Assembly (NCBI GenBank): GCA_000442125.1
Contig: KE546982.1
Coordinates: 1 to 64,000, forward strand
Length of the DNA stretch: 64,000 bases
DNA from: Opeltia flavorubescens
Lineage: Eukaryota; Ascomycota; Lecanoromycetes; Teloschistales; Teloschistaceae
Direction of reading: 5' to 3'
Position numbers and translations under genes: made by a program. The notes beneath the pieces are model-generated. The model ran no database searches. It was not told where the DNA came from and saw nothing but the letters and a program-made list of their open reading frames with translations. Position 1 is the first letter of the stretch. Each line of letters opens with the position of its first letter. Of the stretch, positions 37,780-50,365 are shown piece by piece.

Positions 37780-38720
37780 AGGCTTGCCTATCTCTTTAAC
37801 GGGCCCTTCAAGGCCGCGTGGGGTCCAAGCTCGAGCAGGACATCAGGTGCGGAGCCATTCGTCGGGCTCATCATCTTCATGACAGCCTGACTGAACCTCA
37901 CAGGAGATTCCAGGTTTGCTCTCCAATAGCTGGCCAACCCATCTTCTTCGGCGATGGTTTTGTCTGGGTCTACCGAAGAAACCCAGAGATTCCGTAGATA
38001 GCGCATCGCTGTTTCGGCCAGACCAAGCTTCTTGATACGGTCCGCACCTTTGTGGAGCATATCGATGTAGTCGCCACCAACATCCAACATGTGGTGCGAG
38101 TGATAAGCGTTACCGGATGTACGAAGTACTCTATTAAAGATACCGTCTTTGACCAATGTGGCAGAGAGCGCTTCGATAGCTTCCGAATCACCAGATAGCG
38201 TGACACTGCCGGGGGAGTTCGTAGCTGCAATACGGACCTGCTTGTCAAAGACCGCGAGGTAGCTTGTACTACTTGATCTGCACCAAGCCCGACAGCTAGC
38301 ATGGCGCCGTTCCTCTTGTTTTTGGAGACAGCCTGGCCACGGAAGTAAGCAGCCGTGATTGCTTCGGCAGCTGTGATATAGCCGGAGGCATAGGCAGCAG
38401 CCATCTCACCAGAGGAGTGTCCAATAACGGCCACAGGTCGGACGGACCACGAAGCTAGAAGGTCAATTATGGCGATCTGAATCGCGGTGCAAGCGACCTG
38501 CGATACTTCTGGTAACTTAGGGTTCAGCCTCGTAGTCACCGGACAACGTGTCTCTAATCGTCCACGAGGGCCCTTCAGAAAACATTTCGAGAACATGGTC
38601 GAGAAAGGATATGGTGGCTCGGAATACGGCATATTCGAAGAGCTGTACGCCCATTCTATGCCACTGCGTACCCTGGCCGGTGAAGACGAAAGCGACATTG
38701 CTGGTGTGTATAGGACTCGT
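37780..38720 (-). other. PKS acyltransferase (AT) domain
   Basis: The AT loads malonyl-CoA onto the ACP. The domain opens with NVAFVFTGQGTQWHRMG near 38,660-38,715. The active-site Ser is in VIGHSSGEMAAAYASG near 38,390-38,440. AYHSHHM, typical of the substrate-binding region, is near 38,090-38,120, and LLELGPHAALKGP closes it near 37,800. A KS-AT linker with a Ser/Pro-rich stretch covers about 38,950-39,150. The reading frame changes more than once within the domain. Confidence 0.88.
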
Positions 38721-40129
38721 GAAAACACGTTTTTCAGTAGCAAGCCCCTGAGCAAGGTTATCTCGGTGCACGATGCGGAAGGATCGCTGTTGCAGTCGTG
38801 AACGCTTGCAGCTTAAGGTGTAGGCAACGTCTGACAAGTTCCATTGGTCAATAACTCTGGATAAGGCATTCACGTTCAACTTGTGTGAGGATGCGTTGTG
38901 GGCTGAGAACGGTAGCAACACCAATTTTCTTGTGGATGCTTTGGCACTTGCCATTCTTCGTGGTGCTAAGATGATAGGTGAGTGATGCGGTAGGGTTGAT
39001 GATGGTGTTAATATGGCGTCCGCCTTGGAGCTCCCATATCCGCTGGAGTGGTCGATTCCGCCATCCACATGTTCAGCGGTCTTCTTTGGCATGGAGACAG
39101 CAGACGGACGATACGATGGTGTTGACGACGGAGTTGATACGTCGTTCATCTCGGACCCCCCGTTTCTATTGGATTGTGAGCTATCGTTCTCGCCCGACCC
39201 TGATCTCGTTCTCGTTTTCGCTCACAAGACCATGCTCAATGTCCAGGTGTCCATAGCCGTAGTCTTTGGTGTATGGACCTTCGACAGCACGAGAGCCTAT
39301 GATGCCAGGCCTCACATAACCGGGAAGCACGTTATTGACGTGGTCGATGATACAGTGGCCATTGGCGCCACCATAACCAAATGAGTTGACACTTGCGCGG
39401 CGAACTTTGTCTTTGGGCCATGGCACGGTACCGTCCTTCACGACCAAAACTTTAGCTCCTTCGAAGTCAATCTTTGGGTTTAAATTCTCAACACCATAAG
39501 TTGGCGGTATCTCGCCTGCCTCGAGAGCCAGAACGACCTTCATGATCGAGGCGAGCGCGCTTGCTCCTTCGGTTTGTCCTAAGCTTGGCTTAATGGAGCC
39601 GATTAATAAGCGATCTTCGAGAGCATCCGATCTCGATGATGCGAACACGTTGCCAATCGCGGAAACTTCGATAGGATCGCCAGCTTGCGTGCCTGTTCCA
39701 TGACACTCGAAGAACGTCGTATCCGAGAATAGAAGATTACCGGCGTTTTCATACGCCTGGCGGATTGCAGCTTCTTGACCTTTTGCACTCGGCCGTGTAA
39801 TACCTCTAGTTATGCCGTTGGCGTTTATAGCAGTACCTCGAACGATAGCTCGAATTAGCAGTTTATCCGCAACGGCCACCGAAGACCTTTTAAGATAGAT
39901 GGCGGAAAAGCCTTCGCCACGAGCGTACCCATCGGCAGACTCGTTGAACGTATGACATCGTGATGTCGGAGACAGCGCGCCGAGTTTATCGAGCACGATT
40001 TGCATACTTGGGTCTACCAGCCAATTGGCTGCTGCTATAACAGCGCCGTCGCATTCACCATTACGAATAGCGCTAACAGCTAGGTGCAGCGCGTACATGG
40101 ACGACGAGCATGCTGTATTGGTGGTCAGA

Positions 40130-40185
40130 CTATTATAAGACAGTGATCAGCTTATGCTATGGATCAGAGTAGTCGAGTGACTTGC
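40130..40185 (-). other. PKS intron 3 (56 bp, GC-AG donor)
   Basis: The only join that restores the highly conserved GPSLTTNTACSS motif uses donor GCAAGT (after GGCCCGAG) and acceptor TTATAATAG. A GC donor is a known minor class with otherwise perfect consensus, as here. A RIP change on the coding strand would turn C to T, not T to C, so RIP did not create it. Confidence 0.82.
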
Positions 40186-40390
40186 CTCGGGCCATAAAGG
40201 TTGAAAAGATAACTGATGCGATTAGCTAACATGCATGTCTCAACACCAGTGGAGGCGCATGATTTTGCATATTCCCAGTCGCGCGCCTAGATCAGCATGT
40301 AATCGATGGCAAAGTTACCGATGTAAACGCTTGTTCGGGATCCTGCAATACTTTCCCATGTTTCTCCCGCATTCTCAAAGGCTTCATACA

Positions 40391-40466
40391 CTGCACATAT
40401 CTCCTGTTAGTATGGATCGCTCTCTATATACGTCCCAAGTCTCTTCCTTGCAGCGAGTCAACCTAC
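40391..40466 (-). other. PKS intron 2 (76 bp, GT-AG)
   Basis: The donor GTAGGT follows CTTGAAGTTG and the acceptor ATATGTGCAG precedes TGTATGAAGCC. The join gives KLLEVVYEAFENAG, the expected KS sequence. Confidence 0.88.
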
Positions 40467-40733
40467 CAACTTCAAGAAGCTTTCCCTTCGATGGGTCCAT
40501 TGTTTCCACCTTCCGCCCTGTCATGCTAAAGAAGGCGTGATCGAACAGTCGGGCATCTTCCTGGACGAGGAACCCGCCTCGTGTTCCGATCGTTCCTGGG
40601 CGGTTCTGATTGGCATGATAGAAGCCTTTGGCGGGGAAATGGGGTTCATTCCATTCCTGCCAGCCGTCTCGTTTCTCTTTCAAGAGCCTCNAAAGGCTGG
40701 AAGCATCTTTGACTCCACCAGCCCATCGACATC

Positions 40734-40784
40734 CTACATAACAAAATTATTCGAGCGATCATCGCACAGGAAAAGCTATCCTAC
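40734..40784 (-). other. PKS intron 1 (51 bp, GT-AG)
   Basis: The donor GTAGGA follows GGCATGG and the acceptor TTATGTAG precedes GATGTCGATGG. Removing it joins IYGM to GCRWAGG, which matches the conserved HR-PKS N-terminus. Confidence 0.82.
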
Positions 40785-40842
40785 CCATGCCATAAATTGC
40801 CACCAGCTCGTTGTTCATTTCGAGAAGCGAAGGAAAAGACAT

Positions 40843-41220
40843 GGCTCTTGAAGACTTGTCTCTAAGTAGTTTTATCGTTTATATTCCGCTGCGTCATGCA
40901 CAAACGAGCGTCTTTGGGCTAATATTATACGAGTCACTTGGCGTATATCTTATCAATGCGACTCAAATCAACCATGCCCGATGAGGCATGCCAATTCAGG
41001 CGGTCAACATTACGAAGTGGCGGCCGACCGAGGACGGCCACTCCGAAATTCCTCGGGCATACAATGCTGCATATGCTGATCTTCGGCTGAGTGCGCATTG
41101 TAGCGCAGATGAAGAATCGCATTGGCTAGATGATGTATTCGCTCAATTGACTTACATTAACAGTCTCCATCCCACAGCCTGCCTGATTACCACTCGACAT
41201 TCGTCGTCAAGCCGCTCGCC
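40843..41220. promoter_or_regulatory. Divergent promoter between PKS and O-methyltransferase
   Basis: Only 378 bp separate the two start codons, so the genes probably shared regulation. The region has normal base composition, unlike the RIP blocks. It contains a CCAAT box (40,991-40,995), a second in reverse orientation (ATTGG near 41,119), an inverted repeat AGTGGC...GCCACT (41,016-41,042) and a CCG-N8-CGG pair. No transcription factor gene is visible nearby. Confidence 0.65.
41016..41056. promoter_or_regulatory. Candidate Zn2Cys6 binding site (inverted repeat and CCG-N8-CGG)
   Basis: AGTGGC at 41,016-41,021 is complementary to GCCACT at 41,037-41,042. Directly after it, CCG at 41,043-41,045 and CGG at 41,054-41,056 are 8 bases apart. 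Paired CGG triplets are the usual targets of fungal binuclear zinc cluster activators, which often control metabolite clusters. Assignment is by pattern only. Confidence 0.4.
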
Positions 41221-42723
41221 ATGTCTTCTAGTAGTGAGGACAACTCAATTCTTCGCCTAGCCGAGGATATCCTACAAAATACAAAGGAAGTCACCAAGCA
41301 GATTCAACAGACCGGCACAGCTCTCCCAGACTTTTCACCCGAAGCCCAGGAGCTGCCAACCACGCCAGACTTCCAAAAGCTTCAATTGCGCTTAAGGTCA
41401 CAACTCGAAGACCTGCAACTTCTAATTGATGGCCCGCGAACATTCTACCGGCATTTCCTCATGCGAGGCTATAAACTTGCGGCCTTTCAAATCGCACTGG
41501 ACTTCGACTTCTTCACCTTGATTCCCAGTGAAGGCGATATAAAATTGACAGACTTGGCAAGTAAAGCTGGATTGGATCCAGACCGGACCGGTCGCGTCAT
41601 ACGTCTTTTGATTACACATCGTTTCTTCCAAGAAAGCAAGCCGGGTTCCTTTTCTCACAATTGTTTTTCGATTGCTCTCCAAAAGGATGATGAGATGAGG
41701 GCGATGGTGCGTTATTCGTAAGATTCCGCTGTCCACTCAAGCAATTGACCATTGCCCTGCTGAATACTTACGGGTCGTAGATTCGACGAGATGCTCAAAG
41801 CCTCTGCCGAAGCGAGCATTGCTCTTCAGGCGCATCCACTGGAATCTGACGGTGCGCATTGTCCCTTCTATACCCGTTTTGGAGTACCCATATTCGAGTA
41901 CTACAAAAAGTATCCCAAGAACTCAGGCCGCATTTCCCAGGCCATGGCTGGGTGGCGAAAAAGTTGGTTCTCATATTCAAATTCTTGTGCATCTGTTGTA
42001 TTCAAATACATGACGAGGCTGACGTGTATACAGTGACCAACAACGTCGTCGAGCTTCGAGACAATTACCCCTGGACCAACCTCAAAGGGACAGTCGTCGA
42101 CATCGGTGGTGGCAGCGGCCATGTATCCATTGAGATGGAAGACTTGTATACATCCTTACCACACAACATAGTCATAACGACTTCTCATATTCATTTCCTA
42201 CGTCGTAGTTCTTCCCACACCTCTCCTTTGCCGTTCAAGACGACGGCAACGACATGCTCGCCCAAGGCCGCCGCTTACTAACCCCCGACGTCGACTCCCG
42301 CATCACCTTCGCAAAAGCCATTTTCTTCGACCCTCAGCCCCATATAACGTATGCGCATATCTAATCCGTCAATGCACCCACAACTGGGCCAATTACGACG
42401 TCATCCGAATGTTCAAAGCCGTTGTACCCGGTCTGGAGGGATCGGATGAAGGCACCCCTTTGCTAATCAACGACATGATTCTGCCGGAACCCAGGGGGGA
42501 TGTTGAGGGTAAGGGAGGTAGGGTGTGGGAACGCGAGGGAAGGCAGGCGGATATGGTGATGTTGATGTGTTTTGGAGCGAAGCAGCGTACAGTTGAGGAA
42601 TTTAGGGGGCTTTTGCGCGTGGCCGATGAGCGGTATAGGATTCGTAAGGTTCATGAACGGGGTGCGTTGGGTTTGATTGAGGTTCATTTGAACCGGGGAG
42701 AGAGGGTTAATGGGGCGAGTTGA
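41221..42723 (+). CDS. SAM-dependent O-methyltransferase (family 2), spliced, probably broken near its 3' third
   Basis: It would methylate a hydroxyl of the polyketide or an early derivative. The start ATG at 41,221 opens MSSSSEDNSILRLAEDILQN. The N-terminal winged-helix/dimerisation part has LTDLASKAGLDPDRTGRVIR and FFQESKPGSFSHN. Intron 1 (41,718-41,780) joins MVRYS to FDEMLKAS. A likely intron 2 (41,963-42,033) joins MAGWRK to TNNVVELRDNYPW. The SAM site is VVDIGGGSGHVS (about 42,093-42,128). The His-containing motif RQCTHNWANYD near 42,365-42,400 provides the usual catalytic base. The C-terminus has LLINDMILPEP and ends at the stop at 42,721-42,723. The frame cannot be joined cleanly at about 42,140-42,215 or near 42,350, so small indels or sequence errors are likely there. 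Base composition is normal. Confidence 0.82.
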
Positions 42724-43060
42724 GGCGATGTCTGTGTCAATTTCCCGAAACCTAGAGCCAGAGCTGATAGTATTCAAGAATGTCAGCTTTGATATTCAAG
42801 TTACTCTCGCATCTGGGGATGACTATTGATGCTTGCAAGACTGTTGCTGAGGCTCTCCGTGGGACGATTATAGTGATGCTTCATCACCATAAGTCACCTT
42901 TCATTCTAAGGCAAGTATACCCATCACCCGTATAGGGAATCCTCCTGCTCTACGCTAGGCCCATGCCGAAGCTCGTAGAAATCGCGTGGCGAGATTTTCA
43001 TTTATTAAGTTACGTCCTTGAGCTGAGACTGACTGTTGCTGTTTACCAGACTCGGATAAC
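42724..43060. other. GC-normal 3' flank of the metabolite locus
   Basis: Non-coding sequence follows the O-methyltransferase stop. I see no frame and no RNA gene. CpA/TpG are present at normal frequency until about 43,060, where the composition turns AT-rich over roughly 200 bases. This marks the right edge of the RIP-free island. Confidence 0.6.
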
Positions 43061-46000
43061 AGCGTATTAGGGGCTTATAATCTGGATTCCTATACCTTAT
43101 TATATTCTTCAATATAGAATAGCAAAGATTTTTATAAAACGCTTATACTATCTATAAAGTACTCTAGATCTATATTATACCTAGCTTTAAAGATTATATT
43201 ATATCCAGATTGTATAAAGCGACCTTTTTTTGTTTTCGATAGATATTATATTATACTACTTTTTAATTTTATATTATAAGAATAATATAATTTTATAATT
43301 TTCGAAAATTTATTTTATCGTTTTTATTAATTATTAAAATATATAAATTTTATTTATATTTTATATTATTTAAAATATTTAAACTAAAATCTTTTATTTT
43401 ATTTATAAATTTTTTTATTATTTTTTAGATTTTTAAAACTATTATTAATATTTTTATATAATTTAAAATAATTTCTATTTATAATAATAACCAGCTAAAT
43501 ATTATCTAAATTCAACGAATATTTAAAATTATATTTTGAATTTTTATATAATCTATAAATAAGATAATAGGTATAAAATTTCTATTAGTAGATAAAATAT
43601 CTAAAAAAAACTTTAATTTCAAGTATTTACCGAGTTCGACTTTATTTATAACTTTCCGTAAAATAATATAAATATTTTATTTATATATTAAATTTAGAGT
43701 TATTAATTAATATTAATCCTAAATTATATATTATAATAAAAATAAAATTTAATTTTTCGCTATAATCGCGGCTATAATAATAATTTTATTTTTAAATTTT
43801 AAACAATTTTTAAATAAATATAATTTTTTTTAAAAATATTATTATCTAATTTAATTACAAATCCAGCTAGTTTAAAAAAATTATTTATAATAATTAAATT
43901 ATAAAATATTCTTCAAATAAAAGCTATATTATTATTATTAATATTAATAATTTTATTTATATACTAAATCTCGATTTAAACTGCAATTATAGATTTTTAG
44001 AAAAAATTTACAATAAAACTAATTTTAATATCCGCTATTTTAATATAATATTTATAAATAGTAGTTTTATTACTTTTATTATTTTTAAATCAATTTTTTA
44101 CGCTAATTTTTAGATTTTAAACCCGCTAATTATAATTTTAATATTATTATATTTTTCGAATCTAAATTTTTTTTTATAGTTTTAATCTTTATTATTTTTA
44201 TAATAATATCTAATTTTATTCCGATATTTACTATTATTTTTATCGCTATTAAAAGCTTCTATTATAATAATTCTACTATTGGAAATATAATTGTTAAAAC
44301 TTAGCTATTTTAAATATAATACTATTATTTTTATTATAGATTTTATCGTCTGATAAATCTTCGTCTATTAGAGTTTTATTTTTAATTTTAGCTTTTTTTA
44401 TACTCTTTAATACTATTAAAGCCGTTATTTTCGAATTTAAAAATATATTTTATTTTAGCGTCTCGTTTATATTATTAAACGTTAAAATATAATTAATATA
44501 TATTAAAATAATAAAATTTGTACCAATTTTACCGTAGGAATACAATTCGATTTTATAGCCGAATACCTTATTTATTCCGGTTTCGAAGCTTGTATCGTAT
44601 ATAACTCCAAATCGCTACTAATAATAAAATCCTATATTTTAGCTACTCTACCTAATTTATCGACTATAAAAATAGGGGCGATTAGATTGTATATCCCTTT
44701 TTAGCCGATTAGAAATTAATATTAGTTTAGATTATAATTCCGGCGAAAAATATTAAAACTTTCGATTATAAGGCGTGGAAGTATATTAGCGACGGAAATA
44801 TAGAATTAGTAAAATATATAAAACAGCCGAGAAAGTAGGCTAATATTTATATAAATTATATAAATAAATATAAAACTTTATAAACGATTTATAGATATAA
44901 AAAAATAGTAATTAAAAAAATTAAAGAATTTAAAAATATAATATAAAACGAATAATCGATTAAAGTTTTTTAATTCGATTTTTTAAAAAGAAAAAAAGGA
45001 ATATTAATTGAATAAAAAGAATTTAGATATTTTAAATTATTAAAATTCTTATTATATAATTATAAGGACGGAATTTAATTAGGAATAATATAGATTAAAT
45101 AAAATATTTCGGTATTTTTCCTTCTTTTCTCAATTATTTATTATTTATATTAGGTTATATTAAAATTTAGTACTATAAATTAATATAAATTAATAAATAT
45201 TATTTTTTCTAATTTCGAAATTCTATAGGAAATATTAACCGCGAATATTTTATAAATATATATTTCCGACCGTTAAAGCCTACCAGTAATATCGGTTAAA
45301 TAATATAGCTTTCCTTTTATAATAGTAATACTAGTTATTAATCTATCGAAATAAAATTAAAAAAAGGCTTGAAAATTTACCGCTACTTTTCCTTTCCTTT
45401 TTATAGTAGAAAAAAGTTTTTTATATTTTTTAAAATCTCTTTAAATCTATATCGGTTTTATTTAAAACTTTTATCGATTTATCGGTTACAAGTCTATTAT
45501 TTCCTATTTCGGAAATCCTAAAAAATAAAATAATATAAAAGATATTGGATAGTTTTAATTATAAAATTAAATAAAAAGGTAATAATATTTTTATAAAATA
45601 CTGGACCGATAAAACCTCTAGAGCTTTTTATTTAAACAAATCGGAGGCCTTTTAAACTTAAATCTAAATATAATACTTTTTAATATTATTTATTTCCGTT
45701 ATAAACTAATATATTCGATAATAAAAAATATTTTCTCTTTTATCTCGCTTTTAAATAAGGTTTCGAATTTTTTTAATTAATCGGCGACCTTTATATTAAT
45801 TTAATCTCGAATATTTCCGTTTAAATCTTTACTACTATTTTAATCCGCTAGTACTCTCTTTTAAAAAGTAGGATAATAGTTAAACTCGCTATTAAACTCG
45901 AATAGTACTATTTTATTATTCTTTTACCTTTTATTTTTATAATAATAAAGTTACCTAAATTTTTAAATATACCGCTTCTTATCCTTTTTCTTTCAACCGA

Positions 46001-49000
46001 ATATTATCTGCGTTTATTTTTCCCTAGAATTCTATATTTAAATAGAATATTTTATATTTAACCAAATAGTTTGAAATAAAAATAAAAATTATAGGTATCT
46101 TTTAAAAGAACGGAATATAAACACTATTAAATAAGCTAATAATATAATTTTAAAATATCGCGATATAAATAAATTATATATAAATTTTTATTTTAATACT
46201 AGCTTTAGTCTTTTAAAATAAATAAAGTCGAATCCTTTTATTATAAACTTTAAATAATACGATAATCTTTTAAAAGCTAGAATTATTATATAGGAATATA
46301 ATACGAACGTAATTAACTTTTAATCGATAGTATTACTAAACGCCGTTGGCGCGTACTATAAATAAATAAGTTGAACCAGTTTTTTCAAATAATTTAATAG
46401 AAATATACTCTTTTAAACTACTTTATATACTATTAAATATCTAGTATATATATAAAGCCTTTTAATATTAATAGTTCTACCGAATTATATTTTATAAATT
46501 CCTTCCTATTCAATTAAAAGGACAGCTGCCTTTTATAAAACTTTTAAAATTAGTTTTTATATTTTTTAATTATCCAAACTTCGGATTTTAAAATTAAACT
46601 ATAATATTATTAAGCTATAGTTAAACAATTTTTATCCCGTCCGTATTTTTACAAATAATATATAGTATTTAAAATCCAGTAGCTTTTTATAAATTTAAAA
46701 TAGTTTTATAGAATATAAAATTTTTTAATCGTTTTTTTTTTATTTTTAATATTCTTTATAACCTTTCCAAATATAAAATAGCGATTCTAGCCCCTATAAT
46801 CAACCGGTATATATTATTTTCTTAGAGTTTTAAAATAAATAGTAGGCTATAGCTAAAGAATAAGCAGATAATATTACTATATATCGGACTTATTTAAATC
46901 GTATTTATTAATTAAATTTCTATTTAAAAAAATAATATTATTCGCGGATTTAATAAAAATAAATCGCTTAAATAACGAATACTACTAATTAGTATAAGTA
47001 GGCCTTCTAAAAATATATCTATTATAGCGTGGATCGCAGGATTATTAATTTTAATAGCGTTTAGAATTTTATTAATTATATTATTTGTAAACTATTTTAT
47101 AAAACTATTATATAATATAAAATCCGAGGTATTTATAGATAAATCTAAAATTTTATAATAATATCGATATAAACTTTTTACGTTATTAAAGTGGATAAAT
47201 CCTTTGGAAAATATATAATAGTAATAGAATTCCCCGAAATTTTACCAGAAAATATAGACGCTAATAAATAAAAAGCCTAAAATTAATTTACACGACTCCA
47301 GTTTGGTATTTAAAATAGGAAATTATATTCTCGCCCCGAAATTTAATAAGCACGGAGAATATTTAAATTTCTATTTTTTATAACGATAAATTTAACTAGG
47401 TTCTAGTAGATTTCGATTATTAATTTCGCGTAGTTGGGCTCTAAATTTATATTATTTAAAACTATTTCTAATAATATATATATCTTATTCCTGGGATTTA
47501 TAATTTTATAATACCGAAATTAGATTAATAGTTTTAAAAGGCTTATTTTTCGTTAATAAAAATTCTCGGATATATTTTTAGTAAATAGAAAAAAATATAG
47601 CCGAAATAGTATTTTATAGCGATAATTTTTTATAAATAATTAATATAACTCCCTTTTAACTCTATAGAAGATATAGGCGGTAATAAAATAGAAAATAGTC
47701 TAAAAAATTAAATATAAGCTATATATTACGATTATATTCTTAAAAGCCGAAATTTTTTAAAATATTCAACTGCGCTTATATTAAAATCTACAAAAAAGTT
47801 TATTTAAAGTTTATCAAACCGTATTCGAGATAACTATATCGAATATATTGTAAATATTTTTAGGTCCTAGCCAAACGACTATACTACTTGCTTTTTAGTA
47901 GATATAGCGTATTTATTATATTTATTAGTTTTTTTCGGGTATATTTATTTAATTAATATATATTATATTAATTTATATTATATAATTTTTTTTATCGAAG
48001 TATAATCTTTTTAAAATAGATTTAAAGTTTAGAGTTATCTAAAAATCGGTACTATTTAAACTAATTAAACTAGTAAATTTAAAGGTACTTTAAATATAAA
48101 ATAAAATTTTATATAATAATCTATTACTTAATAGTATTTAAACTAGACGATAATCGATTATATCCGATAATAAATCAGATATAATAATCAGTAGGCTAAA
48201 AGAAAGTGCTCGAATTTTTATTTAATATTTTTCAGAGCGTATAAAGGGAAATACTATAACGATTCCGAAATTATTATATTAAAAATCTATTATAACTCGA
48301 TTATAGGCCGGGCTATCGGTATAATCAATCGTACTAGCGATATATATAAGCTTTCAGCTTATAATATAAGGTCAAAAGCTTTTAATATTCAGACGATAAA
48401 TTTTTACAATAATATATAACGATAAAAATATAAATTTATTTAGGTTATTTTATAAGTTATAATTTATATTAATAGTATTTAAATTAATTTCTATTTAAAT
48501 ATACTTTATTAAATTTTATAAATCGCCGTTATTTTCTATTATATTATATTAATAAAAAAAGTATTATATATATAAAGATATTTTTAATTTTTTAGAATTA
48601 ATTTTTTTTAAAAAACGGTTATATTTAAAATAATTTTCAAAAATTAAATAGGTTATTTATATATTTATCGATTTATAAATATTTAATTCTTTATTTATAT
48701 TTATTATACTAAAAAATACTTTATTTAAATTTATAAATCTAAAAAATTATATTAAAAAGCAAATATATATATAAAGTTTATATAAATAAATTATAATTAT
48801 ATAATTTTTTTTTATTTTTTTTAAACTCTATTAATATAATAATAATATATATTATTATTATATAGTTTTAATTACTATTAAATATATTTTAAAGAAACTA
48901 GTTCGATTTAATAATATATAATAATCTAGTCTATTTTAAATACTCGAGTTATAAATTTTATTTTTAAAAATTTTCGATTAATATATAAATTTAGTTATAA

Positions 49001-50215
49001 ATATTAATTAATAATTATAAATAAAAAATTTGAATTTTCGTTAAAATAATATCTAACTCGATTCAATTTTAAAAAAATAATTTCAAGAAATATATATATT
49101 TTATAATAATAGTTTTCTATTTTATTAATTATTTTACTTTTTTTATAATTATATTTCTATAAATAAACTTTTTAAATCGATTATTATCTATTTTAAAATT
49201 TATTTTAAATTATAAAGAGATTAATAAAATCTATATTAATTACTATTAAAATCTCTAGCTAGCGTATTAATAAGAGTTTCGATTTATTAATTATTTTTAA
49301 ACGATTTATCTAGCTTAATATATTATAAATAACCGGTAAATTATTTCTATAATAGTTCTCTATCGATTAATTTTTTATTTTATTTTTAAATCTATAAAAT
49401 TCTAAAATATTAAAAAATAATTTTAATTTTTAATATATTATATAATATATTATTCGGGGCGAAAAATAAATAAAGCGGCGGAATAATCGATATCGAATAT
49501 TATTTCTAATAGGAATTTTTAAATTTATATCTCGATTATTAATAATATAATTCTAAAATAAATTATATAATAAATATAAAATAGAAATATTATATTAAAA
49601 AATAGAAATTATTTATTTTAAAAAAGTTTTATTTATTAAAATTTAAACTTTAAAAAATAATAAATTAATTTAAATTAGTTATTTTAATTTATTTTTAATA
49701 AATAATAATATTTATTTAATTCTATTTAATATTTTAGTATTCTTTTAATATAATATAATTATAATTAATATTAAAAATAAAGAAAATAATTAATTTTTAA
49801 AAAATAATTTTTTTTATTAATAAAAATTTTTTTAATTTAAATTTAAAGAATATTTATATTTTTTTTAAAATATTTTAATATTATTTAACCGGTATTTTTT
49901 TATTTATTAACTATTTTTAAATTTATTAAATTAATAAATAAATTATAAAAAATTTTATTTTTTATTTTTATAAATTTATTTTTTATAAAAAATTTATTCG
50001 ATTTTAAATTTTTTATTATTATTAAATATAATTTAAAAAATAAATTTAAAATAATATTTATAAAAATTATAACTATAATTAATTATAATTATTAAATATT
50101 AATAATTATTTTATTATTAATTTTTATAATAATAGAAATATTAAATAAAAAATTTTAAATTTAATATATTTATAAATTTTAAATAAATTTATTAATTATT
50201 ATTTAATAAATTTAG
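43061..50215. other. AT-rich RIP block with a less-decayed middle
   Basis: The ends are very AT-rich. About 44,500-48,400 keeps more G and C, and short minus-strand stretches look coding (for example PIFIVDKLGRVAKI near 44,640-44,700), but no family is recognised. The middle may be a younger repeat nested in older ones. Stops fill all frames. Confidence 0.5.
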
Positions 50216-50365
50216 AAGGAATTTTCGATATATTATAACTAGTACCGGGTTATCGTTCCAATAGAATTCTACTACTAGTAACTAGCAGTTAATAAAACTG
50301 GAAACTAATAGAACTACCAATTAATATAATATAACTAAAATTTTAATATATTATAGCGCCAGTAA
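50216..50365. other. Short GC-richer patch in AT desert
   Basis: About 150 bp from ggaattttcgatatattata to atagcgccagtaatt keeps CC, GG and CT steps that the flanks lack, including two ACTAG strings. No coding sense or terminal repeats are clear. It may be a short unmutated insertion. Confidence 0.35.

Larger units (their letters stand above)
32600..40842 (-). pseudogene. Highly reducing type I polyketide synthase (KS-AT-DH-CMeT-ER-KR-ACP), broken
   Basis: An iterative fungal HR-PKS makes a reduced, C-methylated polyketide from malonyl-CoA in the cytosol. The start at 40,842 gives MSFPSLLEMNNELVAIYGMG, the usual HR-PKS N-terminus. Domains follow in canonical order: KS (TACSSS, CHGTGT), AT (FTGQGTQW, GHSSGE), DH (LSDHRLLP, LDATFQ), C-methyltransferase (LEIGAGTGAAT), ER (GLNWRDV), KR (IIIGGFGRLGR) and ACP (DHGVNSLISVEL). 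The length of about 8.2 kb fits the family norm of about 2,400-2,600 residues. Four short introns can be placed. The gene is broken: roughly eight interruptions lie in the GC-normal part and many more in the AT-shifted ER-KR-ACP part. It is divergent from an O-methyltransferase. The product is unknown. No terminal release domain is visible, as is usual for HR-PKSs. Confidence 0.92.
39340..40842 (-). other. PKS ketosynthase (KS) domain
   Basis: The KS catalyses the decarboxylative condensation that extends the chain. The N-terminal part includes NEPHFPAKGFYH and PGTIGTRGGFL. The nucleophilic Cys is in TNTACSSSMYALH (near 40,100-40,125). The first catalytic His is in FFECHGTGTQAGDPIE (near 39,690-39,730). 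The third catalytic motif reads KPSLGQTEGASA (near 39,560-39,600), where the family has Gly-His; a Gln occupies the His position. The domain ends with NSFGYGGANGHCIIDHV near 39,345-39,390. Three of the four introns lie in this domain. Confidence 0.9.

Noticed and set aside
34292-40540. Plus-strand open stretches opposite the PKS
   Set aside because: They are antisense shadows. The minus strand has conserved PKS motifs in order, while the plus-strand translations resemble no family.
43061-50215. LTR retroelement in the less-decayed block
   Set aside because: I found no recognisable reverse transcriptase, integrase or paired terminal repeats by eye, so no element family is claimed.
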